From: Streptomyces yangpuensis
GTDB lineage: Bacteria; Actinomycetota; Actinomycetes; Streptomycetales; Streptomycetaceae
Direction: 5' to 3'
NCBI RefSeq assembly: GCF_001005295.1
Contig: NZ_LBMK01000004.1
Span: 373,419-437,418, forward strand
Length of the DNA stretch: 64,000 nucleotides
Shown here: one piece after another, positions 42,442 through 51,069 of the stretch
Numbering within the stretch: position 1 is the stretch's first letter
Layout: each line of letters starts with the position of its first letter
Made by a program: the position numbers and the translations under genes
The notes under the pieces: model-generated
Seen by the model: only the letters and a program-made list of their open reading frames with translations
Told to the model about the DNA's origin: nothing
Database searches by the model: none

Positions 42442-44211
42442 CTAGACCCAGGTGTCCAGCCACATGCGGCCGCGCCAGGAGTCCATGGGGAGGGTCTGGC
42501 CCGTGTAGATCGGCCAGAAGTAGATGAAGTTCCACACGATCAGCAGGACCAGCACGCCCGCGCCGATCGCGCCCAGGGCGCGGCGGCGTTCCGTCGAGCC
42601 CGCGGGCCCCAGCAGGGCGCCGATCATCATCGCCACCGCCAGGCACAGGTACGGGACGAAGACCACCGCGTAGAAGTAGAAGATCGTCCGCTCCTGGTAG
42701 TTGAACCAGGGCAGCAGACCCGCGCCCAGCGCGCACGCGATCGCGCCCGCCCGCCAGTCACGGCGGAAGAACCACCGCCACAGCACGTACAGCAGAGCGA
42801 AGCAGCCCGCCCACCACAGCAACGGCGTCCCCAGCGCCAGGACCTCGCGGGCGCACTTGCCGGCCGCCGTCGCCGGGCAGCCGTCGGTGCCCGGCTCGGG
42901 GGACTCGTAGAAGTACGAGACGGGCCGGCCCAGCACCAGCCAGCTCCACGGGTTGGACTCGTAGGTGTGCCCCGAGGTCAGGCCGACGTGGAAGCTGTAG
43001 ACCTCGGTCTCGTAGTGCCACAGGCTGCGCACCCATTCCGGCAGGAACGACAGCGAGCTGTCCCGGTCGTGCTTGGCGGCCCAGTCGCGCAGGTAGCCGC
43101 CCTTGCCGTTGTCCGGGCTGAAGATCCACCCCGACCAGGAGGCCACGTACGTCACGACCGCCACTGGCACCGTGGAGACGAAGGCGGGCAGCGCGTCACG
43201 GCGCAGCATCGCCGCGTACGGGGTGCCCGCGCCGGCGGTGCGCCGGGCGGCGGCGTCCCACAGCACGGTGAGGATGCCGAAGAAGGCCAGGATCACGAAG
43301 CCGTTCCACTTCGTGCCGGCCGCCAGACCCAGGCACACACCGGCCAGGATCCGGTACGGGCGCCAGCCGAGCCGCAGCGTCTCCGCGATCTTCGCGTCGG
43401 GGCGGGTCCGGCCCTCCTCGTCCACCGGCAGCGCGTCCGCGAGCCGGGCCCTGGCCCGGTCCCGGTCGATGAGCAGCGCCCCGAACGCGGCGAGCACGAA
43501 GAACATCAGCACCAGGTCGAGCAGGGCCGTGCGGCTCATCACCAGATGCAGGCCGTCCACCGCGAGCAGCGCGCCCGCCAGGCAGCCCAGGAACGTCGAG
43601 CGGAAGAGACGCCGCCCGATCCGGCACAGCATCAGCACCGACAGGGTGCCGAGCACGGCGGTCATGAACCGCCAGCCGAAGGGGGTGAGGCCGAACATCC
43701 ACTCGCCGAGCCCGATCACCCACTTGCCGACCGGCGGGTGCACCACATAGCCCGGGTCCACCGGCAGGGCGACCCCGTCCGGGTTGGCGAGGATCGACTT
43801 GTCGATGTCCTTGGGCCAGTTCGCCTCGTAGCCCTGCTTGATCGTGGCCCAGGCGTCCTTGGCGTAGTACGTCTCGTCGAATATCACCGCCTTGGGGCTG
43901 CCCAGGTGCACGAACCGCAGCACGCCCGCGACCAGCGCCACCAGCAGCGGCCCGAGCCACGACACGATGCGCTGCCAGGTCCCCCACACCTGCGGTGGCA
44001 GCCCGAAGGTCATCCACAGCTGCCGGGACGGCTTCGTGTACGGGGGCACCAGGCGGGTGCGGACGTCCACGCGGGGCGACGCGCCGGCGGCCGGCGCGTA
44101 GCCGAAGCCGCGCAGGCGGCGCAGCCAGGTGGTCGGCTCTTCTTCGCCGCCCGCAGCCTCGGAGGGCAGGGCCCCCGCGGGGCTGGGCGGCGGCGTCGCG
44201 GTACTGGTCAC
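42442..44211 (-). CDS. pmt: Protein O-mannosyltransferase
   Basis: Transfers mannose from polyprenyl-phosphate-mannose to Ser/Thr of secreted proteins as they cross the membrane. The 589-residue GT39 protein has a cytosolic N-terminus, then about 11 helices. The catalytic Asp-Glu pair is in IFDETYYAKDAW near residue 115, VHPPVGKWVIGLGEWMFG follows in the first lumenal loops, and TKWNGF lies near 290. It matches the S. coelicolor Pmt that glycosylates envelope proteins and is needed for phiC31 infection. The GTG at 44211 begins a typical N-terminus. Divergent from rsmI over 78 bp. Confidence 0.92.
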   Translation of the reverse strand: MTSTATPPPSPAGALPSEAAGGEEEPTTWLRRLRGFGYAPAAGASPRVDVRTRLVPPYTKPSRQLWMTFGLPPQVWGTWQRIVSWLGPLLVALVAGVLRFVHLGSPKAVIFDETYYAKDAWATIKQGYEANWPKDIDKSILANPDGVALPVDPGYVVHPPVGKWVIGLGEWMFGLTPFGWRFMTAVLGTLSVLMLCRIGRRLFRSTFLGCLAGALLAVDGLHLVMSRTALLDLVLMFFVLAAFGALLIDRDRARARLADALPVDEEGRTRPDAKIAETLRLGWRPYRILAGVCLGLAAGTKWNGFVILAFFGILTVLWDAAARRTAGAGTPYAAMLRRDALPAFVSTVPVAVVTYVASWSGWIFSPDNGKGGYLRDWAAKHDRDSSLSFLPEWVRSLWHYETEVYSFHVGLTSGHTYESNPWSWLVLGRPVSYFYESPEPGTDGCPATAAGKCAREVLALGTPLLWWAGCFALLYVLWRWFFRRDWRAGAIACALGAGLLPWFNYQERTIFYFYAVVFVPYLCLAVAMMIGALLGPAGSTERRRALGAIGAGVLVLLIVWNFIYFWPIYTGQTLPMDSWRGRMWLDTWV

Positions 44212-44289
44212 CGGCACATCGTAGGGAAGAGATCTGTGTGCGCCCCAGTGGCGTGGGGTGACGAGCCGCGGGACTGAGAGGATGGGCGG

Positions 44290-45186
44290 GTGACAACTGA
44301 CCAGCCCCGCGGTACCGAGCCCACCTCCTCGGCAGGCGTCCTCGTCCTTGCCGGCACCCCCATCGGCGACCTCGCCGACGCCCCGCCGCGACTGGCGGCG
44401 GAACTGGAGCGGGCCGACGTCGTCGCCGCCGAGGACACCCGGCGGCTGCGCAGGCTGACCCAGGGGCTCGGCGTGCACACCACCGGGCGCGTCCTGTCGT
44501 ACTTCGAGGGCAACGAGTCGGCCCGCACCCCGGAACTGGTCGAGGCCCTGGCCGGCGGGGCGCGCGTGCTGCTCGTGACCGACGCGGGCATGCCGTCGGT
44601 CTCCGACCCCGGCTACCGGCTGGTCGCCGCCGCCGTGGAGAAGGACATCAAGGTCACGGCGGTCCCCGGGCCGTCCGCCGTGCTCACCGCGCTCGCGCTG
44701 TCCGGGCTGCCCGTGGACCGGTTCTGCTTCGAGGGCTTCCTGCCGCGCAAGGCCGGCGAGCGCCTCGGCCGGCTCCGCGAGGTCGAGGGCGAGCGCCGCA
44801 CGCTCGTCTACTTCGAGGCCCCGCACCGGCTGGACGACACCCTGGCCGCGATGGCCGAGGTCTTCGGCGCCGAGCGGCGGGCCGCGGTCTGCCGCGAGCT
44901 CACGAAGACCTACGAGGAGGTCAAGCGCGGCGGGCTCGGCGAACTCGCCGCCTGGGCCGCGGAGGGCGTGCGCGGGGAGATCACCATCGTGGTGGAGGGC
45001 GCCCCGGCGGCCGGCCCCGGCGACGTGGACGACGAGGAACTCGTGCGCCGGGTCCGGGTGCGCGAGGAAGCGGGGGAGCGCCGCAAGGAGGCCATCGCGG
45101 CGGTCGCGGCCGAGGCCGGTGTACCCAAGCGCGACGTCTTCGACGCCGTCGTGGCGGCAAAGAATGCGGCAGGAAAGGCGCCATGA
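44290..45186 (+). CDS. rsmI: 16S rRNA (cytidine(1402)-2'-O)-methyltransferase
   Basis: Modifies C1402 at the ribosomal P site. The 298-residue TP-methylase-fold protein contains VLAGTPIGDLADAPPR near residue 19, AEDTRRLRRL near 47, TDAGMPSVSDPGYRLV near 97 (SAM site) and YFEAPHRL near 177, plus the C-terminal EEAGERRKEAIAAVAAEAG helix pair. GTG 44290. A short hairpin (45237-45259) follows. Confidence 0.94.
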   Translation: MTTDQPRGTEPTSSAGVLVLAGTPIGDLADAPPRLAAELERADVVAAEDTRRLRRLTQGLGVHTTGRVLSYFEGNESARTPELVEALAGGARVLLVTDAGMPSVSDPGYRLVAAAVEKDIKVTAVPGPSAVLTALALSGLPVDRFCFEGFLPRKAGERLGRLREVEGERRTLVYFEAPHRLDDTLAAMAEVFGAERRAAVCRELTKTYEEVKRGGLGELAAWAAEGVRGEITIVVEGAPAAGPGDVDDEELVRRVRVREEAGERRKEAIAAVAAEAGVPKRDVFDAVVAAKNAAGKAP

Positions 45187-45236
45187 CCCGGTAAAGAGCT
45201 AACCTGAAAGGCAAAGCTCAGACCGTGCGCCGGGCG

Positions 45237-45259
45237 CTTTGGGCATGACTCGCCCAAAG
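45237..45259 (+). terminator. Small hairpin after rsmI
   Basis: CTTTGGGC (45237-45244) and GCCCAAAG (45252-45259) form a perfect 8-bp stem with a 7-base loop. Confidence 0.5.
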
Positions 45260-45346
45260 GTCGTCCAACACTGGACAGGACCTGATGCGCTCCCGCCCGA
45301 AGAGGCGTCCACTGGCCATGGCACCAGTGGAACAAGAGGAGCTGGC

Positions 45347-45841
45347 ATGAGTGAGATCGCAGACACCCCGGTACCGGTCCAGCCCGCGGCCCCCGCACGT
45401 TTCTCCAGCCCCGACGTGCAGACCGTGCAGGAGGCGTACTCCTTCGCGTGCATGCGCTGCGGGTACGGCTGGGAGCAGGGCTACCGGATCGAGCACCACG
45501 TCGACGGCCGGGGCGAGCCGTTCATCATGTACACGGTCGACGGCGAACGGGTGCCCTCCCCGCTGTCCAACCCGACCTGCCTGAACTGCGGCGGGCACGT
45601 CGTGCGGATCATGCGGGCCGGCCAGGTCTCCTCGGTCCTCGGGATGATCGACCACCTCTACCACCACCGCATCGCCCCCGGGATCGCCGGACCGGTGCCG
45701 GCCGGCGCGAACGTCCCGGGCACCCCGAAACCCCGCAGGGCCGCCGAAGTCCACGACGGCCCCGGACCCGTCGCCATCAGCGAGGCCGAGAAGCGCGGGG
45801 GCCCGCTCTCCCGGCTGATGGGGTTCTTCCGCCGGTCATAA
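45347..45841 (+). CDS. Zinc-ribbon protein of unknown function
   Basis: A 164-residue cytosolic protein with two CxxC pairs (ACMRCGYGWEQGYRIEHHVD and TCLNCGGHVVRIMRAGQ) about 50 residues apart, enough to bind one zinc. The C-terminus is basic and ends GPLSRLMGFFRRS, a possible amphipathic membrane- or nucleic-acid-contacting tail. ATG 45347 has GAGGAG five bases upstream; longer starts at 45239 do not. The adjoining tatD starts 9 bases downstream, so they are probably cotranscribed. Confidence 0.8.
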   Translation: MSEIADTPVPVQPAAPARFSSPDVQTVQEAYSFACMRCGYGWEQGYRIEHHVDGRGEPFIMYTVDGERVPSPLSNPTCLNCGGHVVRIMRAGQVSSVLGMIDHLYHHRIAPGIAGPVPAGANVPGTPKPRRAAEVHDGPGPVAISEAEKRGGPLSRLMGFFRRS

Positions 45842-45850
45842 GATCGGCCC

Positions 45851-46732
45851 ATGAGCCCTTCCTCCGCCTCCAAGGACGCACCGCCGCCGCTGCCCGAACC
45901 CCTCCGGGTGGCGGTGGCGGACTCGCACACCCACCTGGACATGCAGTCGGGCACCGTCGAGGAGGGCCTCGCCAAGGCCGCCTCGGTCGGCGTGACCACC
46001 GTCGTCCAGGTCGGCTGCGACGTGAAGGGCTCCCGGTGGGCCGCAGAGACCGCGGCCCGGCACGACAACGTCCACGCGGCCGTCGCCCTGCACCCCAACG
46101 AAGCCCCGCGCATCGTCCTCGGGGACCCGGACGGATGGTCCCGCCAGGGCGCCCGGCCCGGCGGCGGTGACGCCGCCCTCGACGAGGCCCTCGCGGAGAT
46201 CGAGGCGCTCGCCGCCCTCGGCCACGTCAAGGCGGTCGGCGAGACCGGCCTGGACTACTTCCGCACCGGCCCGGAGGGCATGGCCGCGCAGGAGCGGTCC
46301 TTCCGCGCCCACATCGAGATCGCCAAGCGGCAGGGCAAGGCCCTCGTCATCCACGACCGCGACGCCCACGCCGACGTGCTGCGTGTACTGCGCGAGGAGG
46401 GCGCCCCCGAGCGGACCGTCTTCCACTGCTACTCCGGGGACGCCGACATGGCCCGCGAGTGCGCCGCCGCCGGCTACTACATGTCCTTCGCCGGCACCGT
46501 CACCTTCAAGAACGCCGCGCCGCTGCGCGAGGCGCTGGCCGTGGCCCCGCTGGAACTGGTCCTCGTGGAGACCGACGCGCCCTACCTGACCCCCGCCCCG
46601 TACCGCGGACGGCCCAACGCGCCGTACCTCATTCCGCTGACGGTCCGCGCGATGGCCGCGGTCCGCGGGATCGACGAGGACGCGATGGCCACCGCCCTGG
46701 CGGCCAACACCGCCCGCGCCTTCGACTACTGA
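45851..46732 (+). CDS. tatD: TatD family metal-dependent DNase
   Basis: A 293-residue TIM-barrel hydrolase with the full metal site: DSHTHLD near residue 24, GETGLDYFR (Glu) near 130, HDRDAH near 167, FHCYSGD near 193, and VETDAPYLTP near 238. TatD proteins are 3'-5' DNases and D-aminoacyl-tRNA deacylase-like enzymes. An insertion DGWSRQGARPGGGDA near residue 95 is a little longer than usual. Precedes rpfB as in mycobacteria. Confidence 0.92.
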   Translation: MSPSSASKDAPPPLPEPLRVAVADSHTHLDMQSGTVEEGLAKAASVGVTTVVQVGCDVKGSRWAAETAARHDNVHAAVALHPNEAPRIVLGDPDGWSRQGARPGGGDAALDEALAEIEALAALGHVKAVGETGLDYFRTGPEGMAAQERSFRAHIEIAKRQGKALVIHDRDAHADVLRVLREEGAPERTVFHCYSGDADMARECAAAGYYMSFAGTVTFKNAAPLREALAVAPLELVLVETDAPYLTPAPYRGRPNAPYLIPLTVRAMAAVRGIDEDAMATALAANTARAFDY

Positions 46733-46848
46733 TCGCCCCCGCGCCGACGGCACACAGGGTAGTCGTACGACTTTGTTCCGTGACCGCTCCTCCGCTAGGG
46801 TGCCGTGCCCCAACCAGCGGGTGCCGGACCACCAGGGGAGCGAGCGTC

Positions 46849-48399
46849 GTGAGCGATACGCAGGGCAGCCACCGCCGGGGCGCTCCCGTCCCCGAGGCGT
46901 ACGGGGGCGAACCCCCGGCCCGGCTCGCCGACACCGGGCCCTCGTCCTGGGACACCGAACCCGCCCTGGCCGTCCCCGTGCCCGGCCCGCGCGCCGAGGA
47001 CCGGCGGGCCGGACGCCGTCGGCGCGCCGCGGACGCCGAGGGCCGGGACGGCGAACGGCCCGGCCCGGCCGCCGCCCCGGGTACGGGCCGCCGCCGTGCC
47101 CCCGCCCCGACCCCCACCCCCACCCTCGCCGACGCGGGCGTGCCCGCCCCGGGCCGCCGCGCCCGCGGCCGTACCGCCGTCGAGGAGCCCCCCGCCGGCA
47201 CCGGCCGGCGCCGCGGCCCCGCCGAAGGGGCCGTCCCCGCGCCCGCCGGGGCGGGCCACGGCCGCCGCCGGGCCGCGGTGCCCGTGCTCATCGGCCCCGC
47301 GGTCCCCGCCGGGAACTGGCGGCGGATCGTGCCGCAGGCCCTGGTCGTGGCCTTCCTCGCCGGCGGCACGACCGCGTTCGTCGCCGCTGACAAATCGGTA
47401 CGCCTCACCGTCGACGGAGTTCCCAGGGAACTGCACACCTTCGCCGGTGACGTCGAGGAACTCCTCGCCGCGGAAGGCCTCGACGTCGGCCCCCACGACC
47501 TCGTCGCCCCCGCCCCCGGCGAACCCCTCGACGACGGCGAGGAGATCGTCGTCCGCTACGGCCGCCCCCTGCGCCTGACCCTCGACGGACAGCAGCGCCA
47601 GGTGTGGACCACCGCCCGCACCGTCGACGGAGCCCTGCGCCAGTTCGGCATCCGCGCCGAGGGCGCCTACCTCTCCGCCCCGCGTACCGCCCCCGTACCG
47701 CGCGCCGGCCTGGCACTCAGCGTCCGTACCGAGCGCAGCGTCACCTTCATGGCCGACGGCCGCGAGCGCACCATCCGCACCAACGCCGCCACCGTCCAGG
47801 AGGCCCTCGACCAGGCGGGCATCACCCTCCACGGCCAGGACACCACCTCCGTGCCGCCCACCGACTTCCCGCGCGACGGGCAGACCGTCACCGTGCTCCG
47901 GATCACCGGCACCCGCGAGGTCCGCGAGGAGCGCATCCCCTTCGGGACCGAGAAGATCAGGGACGCCGAGCTGTTCGCCGGAATCGAGGTCGTCGAGCGC
48001 GCCGGCCGGCCCGGGGCGCGCAGGGTCACCTACAGCCTGCGCACCGTCAACGGGGTCCGGCAGAAGCCCCGCGCCATCGCCGACGAGGTGGTGCGCGAGC
48101 CCGTCACCCAGCTGGTCAGGGTCGGCACCAGGCCGCTGCCGAGCTCCGTCGCCGGCGCGGACGGCCTCAACTGGGCGGCCCTCGCCCAGTGCGAGTCCGG
48201 GGGCCGGCCCTCCGCCACCGACGCCTCGGGGACGTACGGCGGCCTGTACCAGTTCGACGTCCGCACCTGGCAGGGCCTCGGCGGGAGCGGCCGCCCCCAG
48301 GACGCCCCGGCCGCGGAACAGACGTACCGGGCGAAGAAGCTCTACGTGCAGCGGGGCGCGAGCCCGTGGCCCCACTGCGGCCGCAGGCTCACCTCGTAG
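46849..48399 (+). CDS. rpfB: Resuscitation-promoting factor RpfB-type (three DUF348, G5, Rpf domain)
   Basis: A peptidoglycan-cleaving lytic transglycosylase-like factor that aids spore germination and growth resumption. About 155 disordered Arg/Pro/Ala-rich residues are followed by a membrane anchor (VPQALVVAFLAGGTTAFVAA, about 162-181), three DUF348 domains (about 185-325), one G5 domain (about 350-425) and the Rpf domain (about 440-516) with catalytic Glu449 in CESGG and the fold cysteines. Mycobacterial RpfB has the same domains but a lipoprotein signal and no long basic N-tail. GTG 46849 follows GGGGAG. The tatD-rpfB-rsmA-ispE order is conserved. Confidence 0.92.
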   Translation: MSDTQGSHRRGAPVPEAYGGEPPARLADTGPSSWDTEPALAVPVPGPRAEDRRAGRRRRAADAEGRDGERPGPAAAPGTGRRRAPAPTPTPTLADAGVPAPGRRARGRTAVEEPPAGTGRRRGPAEGAVPAPAGAGHGRRRAAVPVLIGPAVPAGNWRRIVPQALVVAFLAGGTTAFVAADKSVRLTVDGVPRELHTFAGDVEELLAAEGLDVGPHDLVAPAPGEPLDDGEEIVVRYGRPLRLTLDGQQRQVWTTARTVDGALRQFGIRAEGAYLSAPRTAPVPRAGLALSVRTERSVTFMADGRERTIRTNAATVQEALDQAGITLHGQDTTSVPPTDFPRDGQTVTVLRITGTREVREERIPFGTEKIRDAELFAGIEVVERAGRPGARRVTYSLRTVNGVRQKPRAIADEVVREPVTQLVRVGTRPLPSSVAGADGLNWAALAQCESGGRPSATDASGTYGGLYQFDVRTWQGLGGSGRPQDAPAAEQTYRAKKLYVQRGASPWPHCGRRLTS

Positions 48400-48474
48400 G
48401 CCGCGGGCCCGCGTCCGGCGCCGGAGGTCCACGTCGTCGTCGGGACCGCTCCGCCGATCTGAGACGCTTTACCG

Positions 48475-49386
48475 GTGAGCACCGCAGAGCAGCAGCCCGA
48501 TAACCCCGCGCCCAGCACCCCCGACGCCCTCCTCGGCCCCGCCGACGTCAGGGAGCTGGCCGCCGCCCTCGGCGTACGCCCGACGAAGCAGAAGGGGCAG
48601 AACTTCGTCATCGACGCCAACACGGTGCGCCGGATCGTGCGCACCGCTGAGGTCCGCCCGGACGACGTGGTCGTCGAGGTCGGCCCCGGCCTGGGCTCGC
48701 TGACGCTCGCGCTGCTGGAGGCCGCCGACCGGGTCGTCGCCGTCGAGATCGACGACATCCTGGCGGCCGCGCTGCCCGCCACCATCGAGGCCCGCATGCC
48801 CGCGAAGAAGGACCGCTTCGCGCTGGTCCACTCCGACGCGATGCTCGTGACCGAACTGCCCGGCCCGGCGCCGACGGCGCTCGTCGCGAACCTGCCGTAC
48901 AACGTGGCCGTGCCCGTCCTGCTCACCATGCTCGACCGGTTCCCGAGCATCGAGCGGACCCTCGTCATGGTCCAGGCGGAGGTCGCCGACCGGCTGGCCG
49001 CCGAGCCCGGCAACAAGGTCTACGGGGTGCCCTCCGTCAAGGCCAACTGGTACGCGCACGTCAAGCGCGCCGGAGCCATCGGCCGCAAGGTCTTCTGGCC
49101 CGCGCCGAACGTCGACTCCGGTCTCGTCTCCCTGGTGCGGCGCACCGAGCCGATCCGGACCAGCGCCTCGAAGGAAGAGGTCTTCGCGGTCGTCGACGCG
49201 GCGTTCGCGCAGCGCCGCAAGACCCTGCGCGCCGCACTGGCCGGCTGGGCCGGCTCCGCGGCGGGCGCGGAGGCCGCGCTGGTCGCCGCGGGCGTCTCCC
49301 CGCAGGCCCGCGGGGAGTCCCTGACGGTGGAGGAGTTCGCCGCGATCGCCGAGCACAAGCCCGCCCCGGAGAGGCCCGCACTGTGA
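48475..49386 (+). CDS. rsmA: 16S rRNA (adenine(1518)-N6/adenine(1519)-N6)-dimethyltransferase
   Basis: KsgA, which dimethylates A1518/A1519 late in small-subunit assembly. KQKGQNFVIDANTVRRIVR near residue 38, VVVEVGPGLGSLTLAL (SAM loop) near 64, and the catalytic NLPYNVAVP near 140. Length 303 aa fits the family. Its TGA overlaps the ispE start (GTGA), giving tight coupling. Confidence 0.95.
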   Translation: MSTAEQQPDNPAPSTPDALLGPADVRELAAALGVRPTKQKGQNFVIDANTVRRIVRTAEVRPDDVVVEVGPGLGSLTLALLEAADRVVAVEIDDILAAALPATIEARMPAKKDRFALVHSDAMLVTELPGPAPTALVANLPYNVAVPVLLTMLDRFPSIERTLVMVQAEVADRLAAEPGNKVYGVPSVKANWYAHVKRAGAIGRKVFWPAPNVDSGLVSLVRRTEPIRTSASKEEVFAVVDAAFAQRRKTLRAALAGWAGSAAGAEAALVAAGVSPQARGESLTVEEFAAIAEHKPAPERPAL

Positions 49387-50318
49387 CCACGCGCACGAAC
49401 ACGAGCACCGGCCCTCGGACGACACCCGTCACCGTACGGGTCCCCGCGAAGGTCAACGTCCAGCTGGCGGTCGGCGCGGCCCGGCCCGACGGCTTCCACG
49501 ACCTCGCCAACGTCTTCCTCGCCGTCTCCCTCTTCGACGAGGTGACCGCGACCCCGGCCGACGCGCTGACGGTGACCTGCGAGGGCCCGGACGCCGGCAA
49601 GGTCCCGCTGGACCGCACCAACCTCGCGGCGCGCGCGGCCGAGATCCTCGCCGCCCGCAGCGGCCTCGACCCCCTGGTGCACCTGCACATCGCCAAGAAC
49701 ATCCCCGTCGCCGGCGGCATGGCGGGCGGCAGCGCCGACGGCGCGGCGGCCCTGCTGGCCTGCGACGCCCTGTGGGGCCTGAACACCCCGCGCGAGGAAC
49801 TCCTCGGCATCTGCGCGGAGCTCGGCAGCGACGTCCCCTTCAGCCTGGTCGGCGGCGCCGCCCTCGGCACCGGCCGCGGCGAGGTCCTCACCCCGGTGCC
49901 CGCCGGTTCCTTCCATTGGGTGTTCGCGGTGGCCGACGGAGGCCTGTCCACCCCGGCCGTCTTCCGCGAGTTCGACCGCCTCACCGAGGGCACGCCGATC
50001 CCGGAGCCCCAGGCCTCCCCGGCCCTCCTCGCGGCCCTCGCCTCCGGCGACCCGGACGCGCTGGCCGCCACCCTGGCCAACGACCTCCAGCCCGCGGCCC
50101 TCTCGCTGCGGCCGTCGCTGGCGGCCACGCTGGACGCCGGCCTCGGAGCCGGCGCCCTGGCCGCCCTGGTCTCCGGCTCGGGCCCGACGACGGCCTTCCT
50201 GGTCGCCGACGAGGAGGCCGCCGCCAAGACCGCCGCCGCCCTCGAAGCCTCCGGCACCTGCCGTGCCACCCGCATCGCCTCGTCCCCCGCCCCGGGAGCC
50301 ACCCTCCTGCCGCACTGA
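49383..50318 (+). CDS. ispE: 4-diphosphocytidyl-2-C-methyl-D-erythritol kinase
   Basis: Phosphorylates CDP-ME in the MEP pathway to isoprenoids. GHMP kinase of 311 residues: VRVPAKVNVQLAVGAARPDG at the start (Lys), the ATP loop PVAGGMAGGSADGAAAL near residue 110, LGSDVPFSLVGG (Asp) near 148, and MSGSGPT-like VSGSGPTTAFL near 263. GTG 49383 overlaps rsmA. Confidence 0.95.
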   Translation: MTTRTNTSTGPRTTPVTVRVPAKVNVQLAVGAARPDGFHDLANVFLAVSLFDEVTATPADALTVTCEGPDAGKVPLDRTNLAARAAEILAARSGLDPLVHLHIAKNIPVAGGMAGGSADGAAALLACDALWGLNTPREELLGICAELGSDVPFSLVGGAALGTGRGEVLTPVPAGSFHWVFAVADGGLSTPAVFREFDRLTEGTPIPEPQASPALLAALASGDPDALAATLANDLQPAALSLRPSLAATLDAGLGAGALAALVSGSGPTTAFLVADEEAAAKTAAALEASGTCRATRIASSPAPGATLLPH

Positions 50319-50388
50319 AACCCCGCCGACCGCCCTTCCAGTGACTAGGCTCTGAGGCACTGACGAGAGTTGTCCAGGAGGCAGTCCG

Positions 50389-50739
50389 ATGTCCGAGCCG
50401 ATGGTGGCCGGAACGCCACTGATTCCGATGCCGGCGCTCACTCCCGCGGCGCTGCGCGTCGCGGTGGCGCAGATCGCTCGGGCCCACCTGCCCGCCTTCG
50501 TCGATCACCTGGACCGGGCGGCGGAGCAGAGCGCCCAGCAGAGCACCATCGCACCGCTGCGGGCGTTCCTGCAGTGGTGGGGGGAGTTCGTCGCCGTCCA
50601 GCGCCACCCCGCCCGCGCCGCGAGGCTGCGGGAGCTGGAAGCCGTGACGGCCCGGACGGAGGACCACGAGGCACTCGACGCGGCGGTGGCCGAGATCCGG
50701 GACATCCTCGACGCGGCACGCCGCGAGGCCGCGGCGTGA
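50389..50739 (+). CDS. DUF6247 family protein, antitoxin-like partner
   Basis: A 116-residue helical protein with a conserved central WWGEFVAVQRHPAR and a charged C-terminal helix (AVAEIRDILDAARREAAA). This family (DUF6247, from memory) often lies directly before a short RelE/ParE-like gene in Streptomyces, suggesting a toxin-antitoxin pair. Here the stop overlaps the GTG of such a gene (GTGA), but that partner has an early stop codon. ATG 50389 is preceded by CCAGGAGG. Function untested. Confidence 0.7.
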   Translation: MSEPMVAGTPLIPMPALTPAALRVAVAQIARAHLPAFVDHLDRAAEQSAQQSTIAPLRAFLQWWGEFVAVQRHPARAARLRELEAVTARTEDHEALDAAVAEIRDILDAARREAAA

Positions 50740-50999
50740 GCGACGCCTGATCGTGGCACTGCAACCCCGACGCCCAGCACGTCGTCGGTGACCTGCCCGG
50801 CGGTGTCGTGGCCGAGGTGGAACGGCTGGCGGAGCAGCCCGCCGTGCTCGGCCGGGACGCCTGCGAGGTGGGACGTGGGCCTGTGGAGGGCGGGGGCTTG
50901 CGCACGCTCGACATCTTCGGGGGGCGGGGCTTCCTGATGTTCCTCGCGCCGGAGCGGCTGAGGGAGATCTCGGTCGTCCGGGTGGTCTGGCTCGGCTGA
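50736..50999 (+). pseudogene. RelE/ParE-like gene interrupted by an early in-frame TGA
   Basis: Read from GTG 50736 (overlapping the DUF6247 stop), the frame gives VSDA, then TGA at 50748-50750, then SWHCNPDAQHVVGDLPGG and on to LRTLDIFGGRGFLMFL and ISVVRVVWLG with normal codon bias. The downstream part resembles small actinobacterial RelE/ParE-like proteins (LP..V...VERLAEQ..VLG.D, closing VVRVVW). A single TGG-to-TGA change would explain it. A shortened product could start at GTG 50808 (63 codons) but would lack the first helix. It looks like a recent nonsense mutation in a toxin-like gene. Confidence 0.6.
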
Positions 51000-51069
51000 C
51001 ACGTACTCAGGCCGGAGCTGAGTACCCGCGCCCTGTCGGGGGCCGCCCGGCGGGGGAGAGCGTGGGGGC

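Noticed and set aside
46733..46848. c-di-AMP (ydaO-type) riboswitch before rpfB, as known for rpfA
   Set aside because: The gap is only 116 bases and lacks the conserved riboswitch elements.
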